DNA of 64,000 bases. Source: Microbacterium cremeum (GTDB lineage: Bacteria > Actinomycetota > Actinomycetes > Actinomycetales > Microbacteriaceae). A model generated the notes under the pieces. The model was not told where the DNA came from. It searched no databases and saw only the letters and a program-made list of their open reading frames with translations. Where the stretch lies: assembly GCF_015277855.1 (NCBI RefSeq), contig NZ_CP063812.1, positions 62,001 to 126,000 on the forward strand, given 5' to 3'. Within the stretch, counting starts at the first letter, position 1. Every line of letters starts with the position of its first letter. Position numbers and translations under genes: made by a program. Positions 36,715 through 45,990 of the stretch are shown here, in pieces.

Positions 36715-37634
36715 CCCGCACTGCGCCTTTCCGTCGTGCGCCGCGGCGCGAGTCCGGCACGTACGACCGCGGCCTGCTGTCATCCTTCGACTGGCGCCGA
36801 CCGCGCATCTTCGTCGGTTGGCGAGCCATGCACGTGGCCCTCTTCGCCGGCCTCGTCGCGTTCGGTGCGATCCCGATCGTGTGGATGGTGCGCGCCGCGA
36901 TCTCGAGCACCACCGACCTTGTGCAACGTCCGCTCAGCCTCGTCCCCGACCCCGCGCGCTGGGAGAACATCCCGACGGCGTGGGACCTCCTCGATATCGG
37001 CCACTACCTCATGAACACGGTGGTGCTCGTCGGGGGGTCCTGGGTGGTGCAGCTCGTCGTGTCGGCGACTGCCGGGTACGCGCTCGCCGTCATCCGGCCG
37101 TGGTACGGGAGGTTCGTGTACGGCGCTTTCCTCGTGACTCTCTTCGTCCCCGGCACGGTGACGCTCATCGCCCTTTATCTGACCGTGCTCGACATGCCGC
37201 TCCTCGGGGTCGGGCTCACCGACACGCCGTGGGCCGTGTGGCTCCCCGCAGGGGCGAACGCGTTCACCATCCTCCTCGTGAAGCAATTCTTCGAAGAGAT
37301 CCCGCGCGACCTGTTCGAAGCGGCTCAGCTCGACGGCGCCGGGTGGTGGACGATCTTCTGGCGGATCGTGCTCCCGATGTCACGGCCGATCCTCGCAGTG
37401 GTGTCGCTCCTGTCGATCATGACGGCCTGGAAGGAATTCCTCTGGCCCCTGATCGTGCTCACCGACCCGACCACCCAGCCACTGGCCGTGGCGCTTCCCC
37501 GTCTCGCCCAGGCCACCGACCCCGCCTACTTGATCGCAGGGATGCTGATCGCCAGCATCCCTCCGATCCTGATCTTCCTGATCTTCCAGCGCTCCATCGT
37601 GCGCGGGATCGGATTCACCGGCCTCAAGGGCTGA
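36711..37634 (+). CDS. Sugar ABC transporter permease 2
   Basis: A 307-residue MalG-type subunit. It has a hydrophilic start, six helices beginning MHVALFAGLVAFGAIPIVWMV, and the EAA loop FEAAQLDGAGWWTIFWRIVLPMSRP. ATG 36711 overlaps the previous stop by 4 bases. GH3 follows after 31 bp. Confidence 0.93.
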   Translation: MTRTAPFRRAPRRESGTYDRGLLSSFDWRRPRIFVGWRAMHVALFAGLVAFGAIPIVWMVRAAISSTTDLVQRPLSLVPDPARWENIPTAWDLLDIGHYLMNTVVLVGGSWVVQLVVSATAGYALAVIRPWYGRFVYGAFLVTLFVPGTVTLIALYLTVLDMPLLGVGLTDTPWAVWLPAGANAFTILLVKQFFEEIPRDLFEAAQLDGAGWWTIFWRIVLPMSRPILAVVSLLSIMTAWKEFLWPLIVLTDPTTQPLAVALPRLAQATDPAYLIAGMLIASIPPILIFLIFQRSIVRGIGFTGLKG

Positions 37635-37665
37635 CCCCGTTCGACCCCGAAAGGACTGCACCGCC

Positions 37666-39552
37666 GTGCCCGCACACCTCCCCGCCACCGGTTCTCCCAC
37701 CGACCTCGTGTGGCGCGACCTCAACGGCAACGGACGCCTCGATCCCTATGAGGATCCGAGGCTGACTCCTGAGGAGCGCACCGCCGACCTCCTCGCGAGG
37801 CTGAGCCTCGAGGAGAAGGTCGGGCTCATGTTCCACACGGTCATCGAGGCCGGTCCGGAGGGAGCGCTCCTTGAGACCCCCGGCGCATTGAGCAAGTCGC
37901 CGACGAGCGCGGTGGTGCTCGGCAAGCGCATGAATCACTTCAACGTCCATGCGCTGGGGAGGGCCCGCGACGCGGCGCGGTGGGCGAATGCGCTGCAACG
38001 CCTGGCCGCGCAGACACCCCACGGTATTCCGGTCACGATCAGCACCGACCCCCGTCACGGCTTCTTCGAGAACGAGGGGACCTCGTTCGCCGCGGGGTCG
38101 TTCTCGCAGTGGCCGGAGCCGCTCGGGCTGGCCACACTGGGTGACGACGACATCCGCGAGTTCGCGGGCATTGCGCGCCGCGAATACCTCGCTGTGGGGA
38201 TTCGGATGGCATTGCATCCCCAGGTCGACCTTGCGACAGAACCGCGCTGGGGGCGGCAACTGCACACGTTCGGCTCAGATCCCGAGCGCACGTGCCGCGC
38301 GCTCGCCGCTTACATCGACGGTTTCCAAGGTCCTGCCCTCGGTCCGGGATCGGTCGCGTGCGTCACGAAGCACTTCCCAGGCGCGGGCCCGCAGAAGGAT
38401 GGCGAGGACGCGCACTTCCCGTACGGCCGGGAGCAGGTTTACCCGGGAGGCGCGTTCGACGTTCATCTCGAACCCTTCCGCACGGCGATCGAGGCCGGCA
38501 CGGCCGGGATGATGCCGTACTACGGGATGCCGATCGGCCTCGAACGTCACGGGGTGCCGGTCGAGGCCGTCGGCTTCGGGTACAACCGCCAGATCGTGAC
38601 GGGGTTGCTCCGAGAGGAGCTCGGGTTCGACGGGGTGGTCGTCACCGATTGGGAGCTCGTCAACGACAACGTCGCCCAAGGGCAGGTACTCCCCGCGAAG
38701 GCATGGGGGGTGGAGCATCTCGACCCTGCGGAACGGCTTCTCGCTGTGCTCGACGCGGGCTGCGATCAGTTCGGCGGCGAGGAGTGCGTCGACCTCCTGA
38801 TCGACCTCGTGCGCGAGGGCAGGGTGAGCGAGTCCCGCATCGACGAGTCGGCGCGGCGCCTGCTGGAGCTGAAGTTCCGTCTGGGTCTGTTCGACGCTCC
38901 CTTCGTCGATGAGGATGCCGCCGAAGACGTCGTCGGCTGCCCCGAGCACCGCGCTTCGGGCCTGCGCGCGCAGGGGGAGGCTGTCGCGGTCCTCCGCGAC
39001 AGCGGGCCGGACGGCATGCCGCTGCTGCCGCTCGCCCGGACGCCCGGCCGCCGCGTCTACGTCGAGGGAATCGACCCGGCTGCGGCGAGAGTCCTGGGCG
39101 TCGTCGTCGAGCGGCCCGAGGACGCTGACTTCGCCGTGGTGCGCATCGCGGCGCCGTTCGAGCCGCGCGACGATCTGCTGTTCGAGTCGCGGTTCCGTCA
39201 GGGGTCGCTCGATTTCCGGCCAGGACTCGTGGCGCGACTCTCGCGCATCGCCGCGCTCGTGCCCCTCGTGCTCGACGTCGCACTGGACCGGCCAGCGATC
39301 CTCACCCCTCTCGTGCCGCTGACCTCCGCGCTGGTCGCCACCTTCGGGACGAGTGACGCCGCGCTGATCGCAGCACTCACCGGAGCCGTCGAGCCGCGCG
39401 GCCGGCTGCCCTTCGAGATCCCCCGGTCGATGGATGCAGTGCGGCATTCGCGAGAGGACGTGCCGGACGACACCGCCGACCCGCTCTATCCGGTCGGTTT
39501 CTCCCGCGCCGTCGCTCCTGCGTCTCCGAACCTCGCCGCGTCCGCGCACTGA
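37666..39552 (+). CDS. GH3 family beta-glucosidase-like enzyme
   Basis: A 628-residue glycoside hydrolase without signal peptide, so probably cytosolic. LSLEEKVGLMFHTV opens the barrel. VTKHFPGAGPQKDGEDAHF (Lys235-His236) and GFDGVVVTDWELV (nucleophile Asp328) are the GH3 substrate-binding and catalytic blocks. The second alpha/beta domain covers about 430-600. GTG 37666 follows AAAGGA at somewhat long spacing. In the operon it would remove beta-1,4-glucose units from imported fragments. GH3 also contains beta-xylosidases and others, so the sugar is inferred. Confidence 0.9.
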   Translation: MPAHLPATGSPTDLVWRDLNGNGRLDPYEDPRLTPEERTADLLARLSLEEKVGLMFHTVIEAGPEGALLETPGALSKSPTSAVVLGKRMNHFNVHALGRARDAARWANALQRLAAQTPHGIPVTISTDPRHGFFENEGTSFAAGSFSQWPEPLGLATLGDDDIREFAGIARREYLAVGIRMALHPQVDLATEPRWGRQLHTFGSDPERTCRALAAYIDGFQGPALGPGSVACVTKHFPGAGPQKDGEDAHFPYGREQVYPGGAFDVHLEPFRTAIEAGTAGMMPYYGMPIGLERHGVPVEAVGFGYNRQIVTGLLREELGFDGVVVTDWELVNDNVAQGQVLPAKAWGVEHLDPAERLLAVLDAGCDQFGGEECVDLLIDLVREGRVSESRIDESARRLLELKFRLGLFDAPFVDEDAAEDVVGCPEHRASGLRAQGEAVAVLRDSGPDGMPLLPLARTPGRRVYVEGIDPAAARVLGVVVERPEDADFAVVRIAAPFEPRDDLLFESRFRQGSLDFRPGLVARLSRIAALVPLVLDVALDRPAILTPLVPLTSALVATFGTSDAALIAALTGAVEPRGRLPFEIPRSMDAVRHSREDVPDDTADPLYPVGFSRAVAPASPNLAASAH

Positions 39553-39596
39553 CGGGACGAGACGCATCGTGCATTCCGATCCTCGCCGCGTCCGCG
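39531..39596 (+). repeat. 16-bp direct repeat across the GH3/GH38 junction
   Basis: CCTCGCCGCGTCCGCG occurs at 39531-39546 in the GH3 C-terminus and at 39581-39596 in the GH38 N-terminus, exactly 50 bp apart. It gives the codons for LAAS in one and for PRRVR in the other frame. It may mark the joining of the two genes or be chance in GC-rich coding DNA. Confidence 0.5.
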
Positions 39597-42500
39597 ACCG
39601 GCTCACCCGCTTTGTGGAGGAGAGCCTGCGTGGTGCCGTCCATACCCGCACCGCACCGCTCGAGATCTCGAGCTGGGAGGTGCCTGACGAACCGGTGCCG
39701 TTCGCCGAAGCGCGGAGGCAGAGTTTTCAGCCGTTCGCCGTCGGCACGAGGTGGGGAAGGCCATGGAGCACGCGGTGGCTGCGCGTGCGTGGCGCGGTTC
39801 CCGACGACTGGACTCTCGACACGCGCCACCGCGCCGAGGTCACGATCGACCTGGGCTTCGACGGTCTCGCCCCCGGGTTCCAGGCCGAGGCGCTCGCGTT
39901 CCGGCCCGACGGAACCATCGTCAAGGGCGTATCGCCGCGCAACTCGCATCTTCCCGTCGATCCCGGTGGAGCGGTGGATGTTTTCCTCGAGCTCGCCGCG
40001 AACCCCGGAATCCCGCCGGAGTCCCACTGGCTGGCAACCGGGCTCGGGGACAAGGCCACGGCCGGCGCGGAAGAGCTGTATCGCCTGCGCACGCTGGAGC
40101 TGGCGCTCGTCGACCACGAGGTCTGGGAGCTGCTGCAGGACCTCGACGTCGTGCGCGGCCTCGCTGGCCAGTTGCCTGCCGACCACCCGCGAGCGGCACA
40201 GCTGTGGGCAGCGCTGGACGACATGCTCGACATCGCCGACCCGGATGCGGTCGGAGCGACGGCATCTGCGGCCCGCGCTGTGCTCGCACCGGCGCTCGCG
40301 GTCCCGACTGCGTCAAGCGCTCACACCGTGGTGGCAACAGGCCACGCGCACATCGACTCGGCGTGGCTCTGGCCGGTGCGTGAGACGGTGCGCAAGTGCG
40401 CAAGGACCTTCTCCAATGTCCTGGCGCTCATGGACGAGCATCCCGATTTCCGCTTCGCCTGCTCCTCTGCGCAGCAACTCGCCTGGGTGAAGGAGAGCTA
40501 TCCCGATCTGTTCGCCCGAATCAGGGAGAAGGTGGCCGCCGGGCAGTTCGTGCTGGTCGGCGGACAGTGGGTCGAGCCGGACACGAACATGCCAGGCGCT
40601 GAGTCGACGGTGCGGCAGCTCGTGCACGGAAAGAAGTTCTTCCTCGAGGAGTTCGGCGTCGAGACGACCGAAGTGTGGCTTCCCGACACATTCGGGTACA
40701 CCGCGTCCCTGCCCCAGATCGTTCGCCTATCCGGATCGGACTGGTTCATGACGCAGAAGATCTCATGGAACCAGACCAACGCCATGCCGCACCACACGTT
40801 CTGGTGGGAGGGCATCGATGGCACCCGGGTCTTCACCCACTTCCCGCCGATCGAGACATACAACGCGGAGCTCTCGCCGGCCGAGCTGGCCCACGCGCAG
40901 CGGACGTATCGCGACCACGGTGCGGGCACGGTCTCGCTCGCCCCGTTCGGCTGGGGCGACGGCGGCGGTGGCCCCACGCGCGAGATGATGGCCGCAGCAC
41001 ACCGCCAGGCCGATCTCGACGGGTCGCCGCGCGTGCACCTCGGAACCCCGCGCGAGTTCTACGAGCGGGCACGTGCCGAGCGCGACGAGCTGCCGGTCTG
41101 GTCCGGAGAGATGTATCTCGAACTGCACCGCGGAACCCTCACCAGTCAGCTGCGCACCAAGCAGGGCAACCGCCGGGTCGAACGGCTCCTGCGTGAGGCG
41201 GAGCTCTGGTCGACCACCGCTTCGATCGTCCTCGGCTCTCCCTACCCCTACGAAGATCTCGAGCGGATCTGGCGGAGGACGCTGCTTCTGCAATTCCACG
41301 ACATCCTGCCGGGCAGCTCCATCGCGTGGGTGCACCGGGAGGCAGAAGCGGATCACGAACGCCTCGCCGGCGAGCTGGAGGCGCTGGTGGAGAACGCGAT
41401 CCTTGCGCTCACCGGCCGGGGGGATCGGCGCTTCGTGGCGAACTCGGCGCCCGTTTCGCTCGCCGGAACGGCAGCGGCAGCGATCACGGCACCGCCGTCC
41501 GCTCAGCCCGCCCCGGCGGAGATCCGCCCCGCGGATCACAGCGACGACGCCCGCGGCGGGTGGGTGCTCGACAACGGACGGGTGCGTGCGGTCGTCGACG
41601 TCGACGGGCTTCTGCAGTCCGTCTGCGACGCGTCCGGGCGCGACGCCATCGCGCCCGGTGAACGCGGAGCGCTGCTGCGGCTCCATCGTGACGTGCCCGA
41701 CAAATGGGACGCATGGGACATCGACCGGCATTACCTCGCCACAGCGGTCGACCTCGACTCGGCGGACGAGATCTCGGCATCGATCCGCGACGGCGTCGCG
41801 GTGGTCGAGGCCATCCGCCGCATCGGCACGTCGGTCGTCGTCCAGACGATCGCGCTCGAGCCGGGCCGGGATGCCGTCGACATCACGCTCGAGGTCGACT
41901 GGCACGAACGCCACAAGCTCCTGAAGCTCGTCTTCCCCCTCGACGTGCATGCCGACCGTTCGACCTCTGAGATCCAGTTCGGACACCTGGACCGGCCGAC
42001 TCACGCCAACACCTCCTGGGATGAAGCACGGTTCGAGGTCGTGGCACACCGCTGGATACGGGTCGCCGAAGACGGCTACGGAGTCGCGATCGCCAACGAC
42101 TCGACGTTCGGGCACTCCGTCACGCGCGACACCAGGCCCGACGGCGGGACCACGACGCGGGTGGGGCTATCGGTGCTCCGGGCCCCGACGTTCCCCGACC
42201 CGGAGTCGGATCAGGGTCGGCACATCCTCCGGTTCGCGCTCCGACCCGATGCGTCCGTCGCGGATGCGGCCGCCGAGGGCTATCGCTTGGATCGGTCCCT
42301 CCGTGATGTCGTGGGCGTCCGCGAGGTCGCACCGTTGGTCTGGTCGACCGATCCGGCCGTGCGGATCGAGACGATCAAGCTGGCCGAGGACCGCACCGGA
42401 GACCTGATCGTGCGTCTGTATGAATCGAGTGGGGGACGTCGCTCCACGGTGGTCGCGACCGATGCCGCGGTGGATCATGTGCAGATCGTCGACCTGCTCG

Positions 42501-42628
42501 AGCGTCCCCTCTCCGACGCTGTGCCGTTCGTCGGGGATCCGTGTCGCGTGACCCTCGAGACTCGTCCATTCCAGATCGTCACCCTGCGGTACCGGATGAG
42601 ACCGACCGCATCAGCCCCTGCCGCATGA
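39569..42628 (+). CDS. GH38 alpha-mannosidase
   Basis: A 1019-residue cytosolic glycoside hydrolase. The zinc site block TGHAHIDSAWLWP puts His259, His261 and Asp263 early; WLPDTFGYTASLPQI has the nucleophile Asp373. HHTFWWEGIDGTRVFTHFPP and LLLQFHDILPGSSIAWVHREAE (the further zinc His in FHD) complete the class II mannosidase fold. Residues about 590-1010 form the beta-sandwich domains. I chose GTG 39569, 16 bp after the GH3 stop. The enzyme fits removal of alpha-linked mannose from an imported side chain. Confidence 0.92.
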   Translation: MHSDPRRVRDRLTRFVEESLRGAVHTRTAPLEISSWEVPDEPVPFAEARRQSFQPFAVGTRWGRPWSTRWLRVRGAVPDDWTLDTRHRAEVTIDLGFDGLAPGFQAEALAFRPDGTIVKGVSPRNSHLPVDPGGAVDVFLELAANPGIPPESHWLATGLGDKATAGAEELYRLRTLELALVDHEVWELLQDLDVVRGLAGQLPADHPRAAQLWAALDDMLDIADPDAVGATASAARAVLAPALAVPTASSAHTVVATGHAHIDSAWLWPVRETVRKCARTFSNVLALMDEHPDFRFACSSAQQLAWVKESYPDLFARIREKVAAGQFVLVGGQWVEPDTNMPGAESTVRQLVHGKKFFLEEFGVETTEVWLPDTFGYTASLPQIVRLSGSDWFMTQKISWNQTNAMPHHTFWWEGIDGTRVFTHFPPIETYNAELSPAELAHAQRTYRDHGAGTVSLAPFGWGDGGGGPTREMMAAAHRQADLDGSPRVHLGTPREFYERARAERDELPVWSGEMYLELHRGTLTSQLRTKQGNRRVERLLREAELWSTTASIVLGSPYPYEDLERIWRRTLLLQFHDILPGSSIAWVHREAEADHERLAGELEALVENAILALTGRGDRRFVANSAPVSLAGTAAAAITAPPSAQPAPAEIRPADHSDDARGGWVLDNGRVRAVVDVDGLLQSVCDASGRDAIAPGERGALLRLHRDVPDKWDAWDIDRHYLATAVDLDSADEISASIRDGVAVVEAIRRIGTSVVVQTIALEPGRDAVDITLEVDWHERHKLLKLVFPLDVHADRSTSEIQFGHLDRPTHANTSWDEARFEVVAHRWIRVAEDGYGVAIANDSTFGHSVTRDTRPDGGTTTRVGLSVLRAPTFPDPESDQGRHILRFALRPDASVADAAAEGYRLDRSLRDVVGVREVAPLVWSTDPAVRIETIKLAEDRTGDLIVRLYESSGGRRSTVVATDAAVDHVQIVDLLERPLSDAVPFVGDPCRVTLETRPFQIVTLRYRMRPTASAPAA

Positions 42629-42664
42629 CCACCCCACACAACCGCCACCGAGAAGACGAGGACG

Positions 42665-45600
42665 ATGATGTTCAAGATCTGGATGAAGAGCGCGACGAAA
42701 CCGACGGTCGCGCTCATGGTCACGACCGCCCTGCTGTTCACTCCGGTCGACGCACGAGCTGACGTGGCTCCCGAGACGAACGTCAGCGGGTTCTCGGCGG
42801 ACGCGACCGTCGCGGATGAGTTCGACGGGCTCAGGCAGAAGTACAGGACCATGCTGACCGGGGGGACGGGCTACAGCCTCTCCGATCCCGACATCGCCGC
42901 AAGAATCGCTCACATCACAGACACGGCGCAGGGCCACTGGGACACCATGCAGAAGGCGCCCGACCGCTTGCGTCTGTGGAACGATGCCCCGTTCGGCAAC
43001 GACTCGGCGAGCATGACGGCGACGTACAGCCGTCTCAAGGACATGGCGCTCGCCTACGAGACTCATGGCTCCGAGCTGGAGGGGGACCTCGCGCTCAAGA
43101 CCGACCTGATCAGCGCGCTGGACTGGATGAACGCCAACAAGTTCTTCGATGGCGTCACCATGTATCAGAACTGGTGGCACTGGCAGATCGGCGCCCCGCT
43201 CGCCCTGAACGACATCGTCGCGCTGATCTACGACGAGTTGACCCCGACTCAGGTCTCCGACTACATGGCGGCTGTCTCCTACGCCCAGCCGAGCGTGACG
43301 ATGAGCGGAGCCAACCGACTGTGGGAGAGCCAGGTCATCGCACTCTCGGGTATCAACGACAAGGACTCAGCCCGGGTCGCCGCGGGGCGGGACGGATTGA
43401 GCGCCTTGTTCCCCTATGTCACGGCAGGGGACGGCTTCTCGACCGACGGATCCTTCGTCCAGCACAACTTCTACGCGTACAACGGCGGCTACGGCGTATC
43501 CCTGCTCGCGGGGATCTCCGACCTCCTGTATCTGCTGGACGGTTCCACCTGGGAGGTCGTCGACCCGAACAAGGCCAACGTGTTCCAGTGGATCTACGAC
43601 TCGTACGAGCCTTTCGTCTACAAGGGAAATCTGATGGACATGGTGCGGGGCAGGGAGATATCTCGCCATGGGGCCCAGGACCTCTACGAGGCCGTCGACG
43701 TCGTGGCAGCCATCATCCGGCTGTCCGAGGTCGCTCCGGCCGCGGATGCCGGCGCATTCGGGAGCATGACCAAGTACTGGCTGCAGCTCGATACGGACAA
43801 GACCTTCCTCGAGCTTGTCCCGGTCGATCTGATCGTCGCTGCGAAAGAGATTCTGAGCGATCCCTCCATCACGGCTCGTGGCGAGCTCACGACGCACCGC
43901 CAGTTCTCCGCCATGGATCGCGCCGTCCATCTCCGACCCGACTTCGGGTTCGGCATCAGCATGTCCTCCAGCCGCATCGGCAACTACGAGGCGATCAACT
44001 CGGAGAACAACAAGGGCTGGCACACCGGCGACGGCATGACCTACCTGTACAACGACGATCTGAGCCAGTTCAACGACAACTTCTGGCCGACGGTCGACAG
44101 CTATCGGCTGCCGGGCACCACCGTGCTGCAGAACACCACCCAGGCCGCCAACACCCGGAACGACAAGGACTGGGTCGGCGGCGCCGGCCTGCGCGGACAG
44201 TACGGCGTCACAGGCATGGAACTGCACCCGATGGGACGGAGTCTGGAAGCCAAGAAGTCCTGGTTCATGTTCGATGACGAGATCGTCGCGCTCGGAGCGG
44301 GGATCAGCAGCACCGACGGGATCGCCACCGAGACGATCGTGGAGAACCGGAAGCTCAACGGCGCGGGCGATAACGCGCTCACCGTGAACGGCGCGGCAGA
44401 GCCGACCGCACTCGGATGGTCGGAGACGCTGACCGGTGTCGACTACGCGCACCTCGCGGGCACCGTGCCCGGTTCGGACATCGGCTACTACTTCCCGGGA
44501 GGTGCAACGGTCAACGGGTTGCGGGAGGCACGGACGGGGAACTGGAAGCAGCTCAACTCGTCCTCCGCCTGGGGCGATTCGACTCCCCACACCCGGAACT
44601 ACATGGCCCTGGCGGTCGGCCACGGAACGAACCCGACGGACCAGTCCTACTCCTACGTCCTGCTTCCGGACAAGACGAGCTCGCAGGTGGGCGACTACGC
44701 GGCGGCGCCCGACATCAGCATCTTGGAGAACTCCGATTCCGTGCAGGCGGTGCGGGAGAACAGCCTGGATGTCACAGGGATCAACTTCTGGAAGGACGAA
44801 CCGACCACCGCGGGCCTGGTCACCTCCGACAGCAAAGCATCGGTCATGATGAGCAAGACGGCCGACGAACTCGAGCTCTCGGTCTCCGACCCGACACAGA
44901 AGAACGTCGGCACGATCTACCTGACAGTAGACACGAGCGCGACGGGGCTGATCTCCAAGGACCCCGAAGTCACCGTCATCCAATACCACCCCACGGTCAT
45001 GCTCAAGGTGGATGTGAACAGCACGCGAGGCAAGGCTCTCACGGTGAAGTTCTCGCTGAGCGGCGCGCAGGCGCCGAACCCCGCGCCTATCGCGATCCCG
45101 GACGTGTACGAGGCCGAAGCGCTGCCCGTGCACTTCCGCACGGACTCCGTCTCGATCTACACCGACGCGAACGCCAGCGGGGGAGGAAAGCTGGGCATCA
45201 ACAACAACGCGGTCGGCGACTATGTCGAGTTCAGCGTCGATGTGACGCAACCGGGGACCTACGATGTCATCGCCAGGGTGCTGAAGGCGAGTAACAACGG
45301 CACTTACCAGCTCTCGGTCGATGGGGTGGATGCAGGAGCGCCCCAGGACCTGTTCTGGAACACCTCCGAGACCCGGAAGGACTTCGATCTCGGCTCGCAC
45401 ACCTTCGCGACGCCTGGCAGCCACCTGTTCCGGCTGACGACGACAGGCAAGAACGCGAACGCCTCGGGCTACAAGCTGATGCTGGACTACCTCAGCCTGA
45501 TTCCGGCTGCCGCCGGCGTCAGCGAAAGGCTGGAGGCCGAGGTGCTGACCGCCAGCACGGGGGTCATCAAGAGCAATGCGGACGCCAGCGGAGGTCAGTA

Positions 45601-45922
45601 CCGCATCTTCAATGCGTACGGCGTCGCGGAGCACATCGATTATGCGGTGCCTGTAAGTCAAGCCGGGACCTACCATCTCGCCGTCGGAGTCATGAGATTC
45701 AGCGACAGCGGCACGTACCAGCTGCAGATCGACGGGAACGACTTCGGCGATCCCATAGATCTGTATCGACCGTCGGGGAAGGTGGTCGAGGTCGATCTGG
45801 GGAACGTGACCATGAGCGCGGGAGTCCATCAGTTCACGTTCACAGCCATAGGGAAGAACGCGAGCTCACACGGCTACAAGCTTCCTCTCGACTACATTCA
45901 GCTGGACGCCGCCGTCGAGTAG
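42665..45922 (+). CDS. Secreted polysaccharide lyase family 8 enzyme with two CBM-like domains
   Basis: A 1085-residue exported lyase. The signal peptide is KPTVALMVTTALLFTPVDARA (cleavage near residue 32). The alpha-toroid (about 45-380) shows the aromatic patch NWWHWQIG (Trp170-Trp171), TMSGANRLW (Asn217), DGSFVQHNFYAYNGGYG (His267, Tyr276) and RGREISR (Arg330, Arg334). These are the PL8 catalytic residues at family-like spacing. The beta domains follow to about 805. Two CBM6/35-like modules follow at about 815-935 (YEAEAL to LDYLSLIP) and 945-1083 (LEAEVL to LDYIQL). PL8 includes xanthan, hyaluronate and chondroitin AC lyases; operon context favours xanthan. It uses some ATA codons, rare nearby. 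Confidence 0.92.
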   Translation: MMFKIWMKSATKPTVALMVTTALLFTPVDARADVAPETNVSGFSADATVADEFDGLRQKYRTMLTGGTGYSLSDPDIAARIAHITDTAQGHWDTMQKAPDRLRLWNDAPFGNDSASMTATYSRLKDMALAYETHGSELEGDLALKTDLISALDWMNANKFFDGVTMYQNWWHWQIGAPLALNDIVALIYDELTPTQVSDYMAAVSYAQPSVTMSGANRLWESQVIALSGINDKDSARVAAGRDGLSALFPYVTAGDGFSTDGSFVQHNFYAYNGGYGVSLLAGISDLLYLLDGSTWEVVDPNKANVFQWIYDSYEPFVYKGNLMDMVRGREISRHGAQDLYEAVDVVAAIIRLSEVAPAADAGAFGSMTKYWLQLDTDKTFLELVPVDLIVAAKEILSDPSITARGELTTHRQFSAMDRAVHLRPDFGFGISMSSSRIGNYEAINSENNKGWHTGDGMTYLYNDDLSQFNDNFWPTVDSYRLPGTTVLQNTTQAANTRNDKDWVGGAGLRGQYGVTGMELHPMGRSLEAKKSWFMFDDEIVALGAGISSTDGIATETIVENRKLNGAGDNALTVNGAAEPTALGWSETLTGVDYAHLAGTVPGSDIGYYFPGGATVNGLREARTGNWKQLNSSSAWGDSTPHTRNYMALAVGHGTNPTDQSYSYVLLPDKTSSQVGDYAAAPDISILENSDSVQAVRENSLDVTGINFWKDEPTTAGLVTSDSKASVMMSKTADELELSVSDPTQKNVGTIYLTVDTSATGLISKDPEVTVIQYHPTVMLKVDVNSTRGKALTVKFSLSGAQAPNPAPIAIPDVYEAEALPVHFRTDSVSIYTDANASGGGKLGINNNAVGDYVEFSVDVTQPGTYDVIARVLKASNNGTYQLSVDGVDAGAPQDLFWNTSETRKDFDLGSHTFATPGSHLFRLTTTGKNANASGYKLMLDYLSLIPAAAGVSERLEAEVLTASTGVIKSNADASGGQYRIFNAYGVAEHIDYAVPVSQAGTYHLAVGVMRFSDSGTYQLQIDGNDFGDPIDLYRPSGKVVEVDLGNVTMSAGVHQFTFTAIGKNASSHGYKLPLDYIQLDAAVE

Positions 45923-45944
45923 CTCCACGACAACGAGTCAACGG

Positions 45945-45990
45945 TTGACATCAGTCCGCGGCATCCGTAATCTACAACCAAATGGTTGTA
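45945..45990 (+). promoter_or_regulatory. Sigma-70 promoter and ArsR operator over the start codon
   Basis: TTGACA (45945-45950) and TAATCT (45968-45973) are 17 nt apart, a near-consensus promoter. The 18-bp inverted repeat TACAACC-AAAT-GGTTGTA (45973-45990) overlaps the -10, the expected start site and the ATG at 45982. Repressor binding would shut this promoter fully, and the mRNA is probably leaderless. Confidence 0.8.

Noticed and set aside
43367-45829. 820-codon minus-strand frame opposite PL8
   Set aside because: Low-complexity shadow composition; the plus strand carries the PL8 catalytic residues and CBM-like modules.
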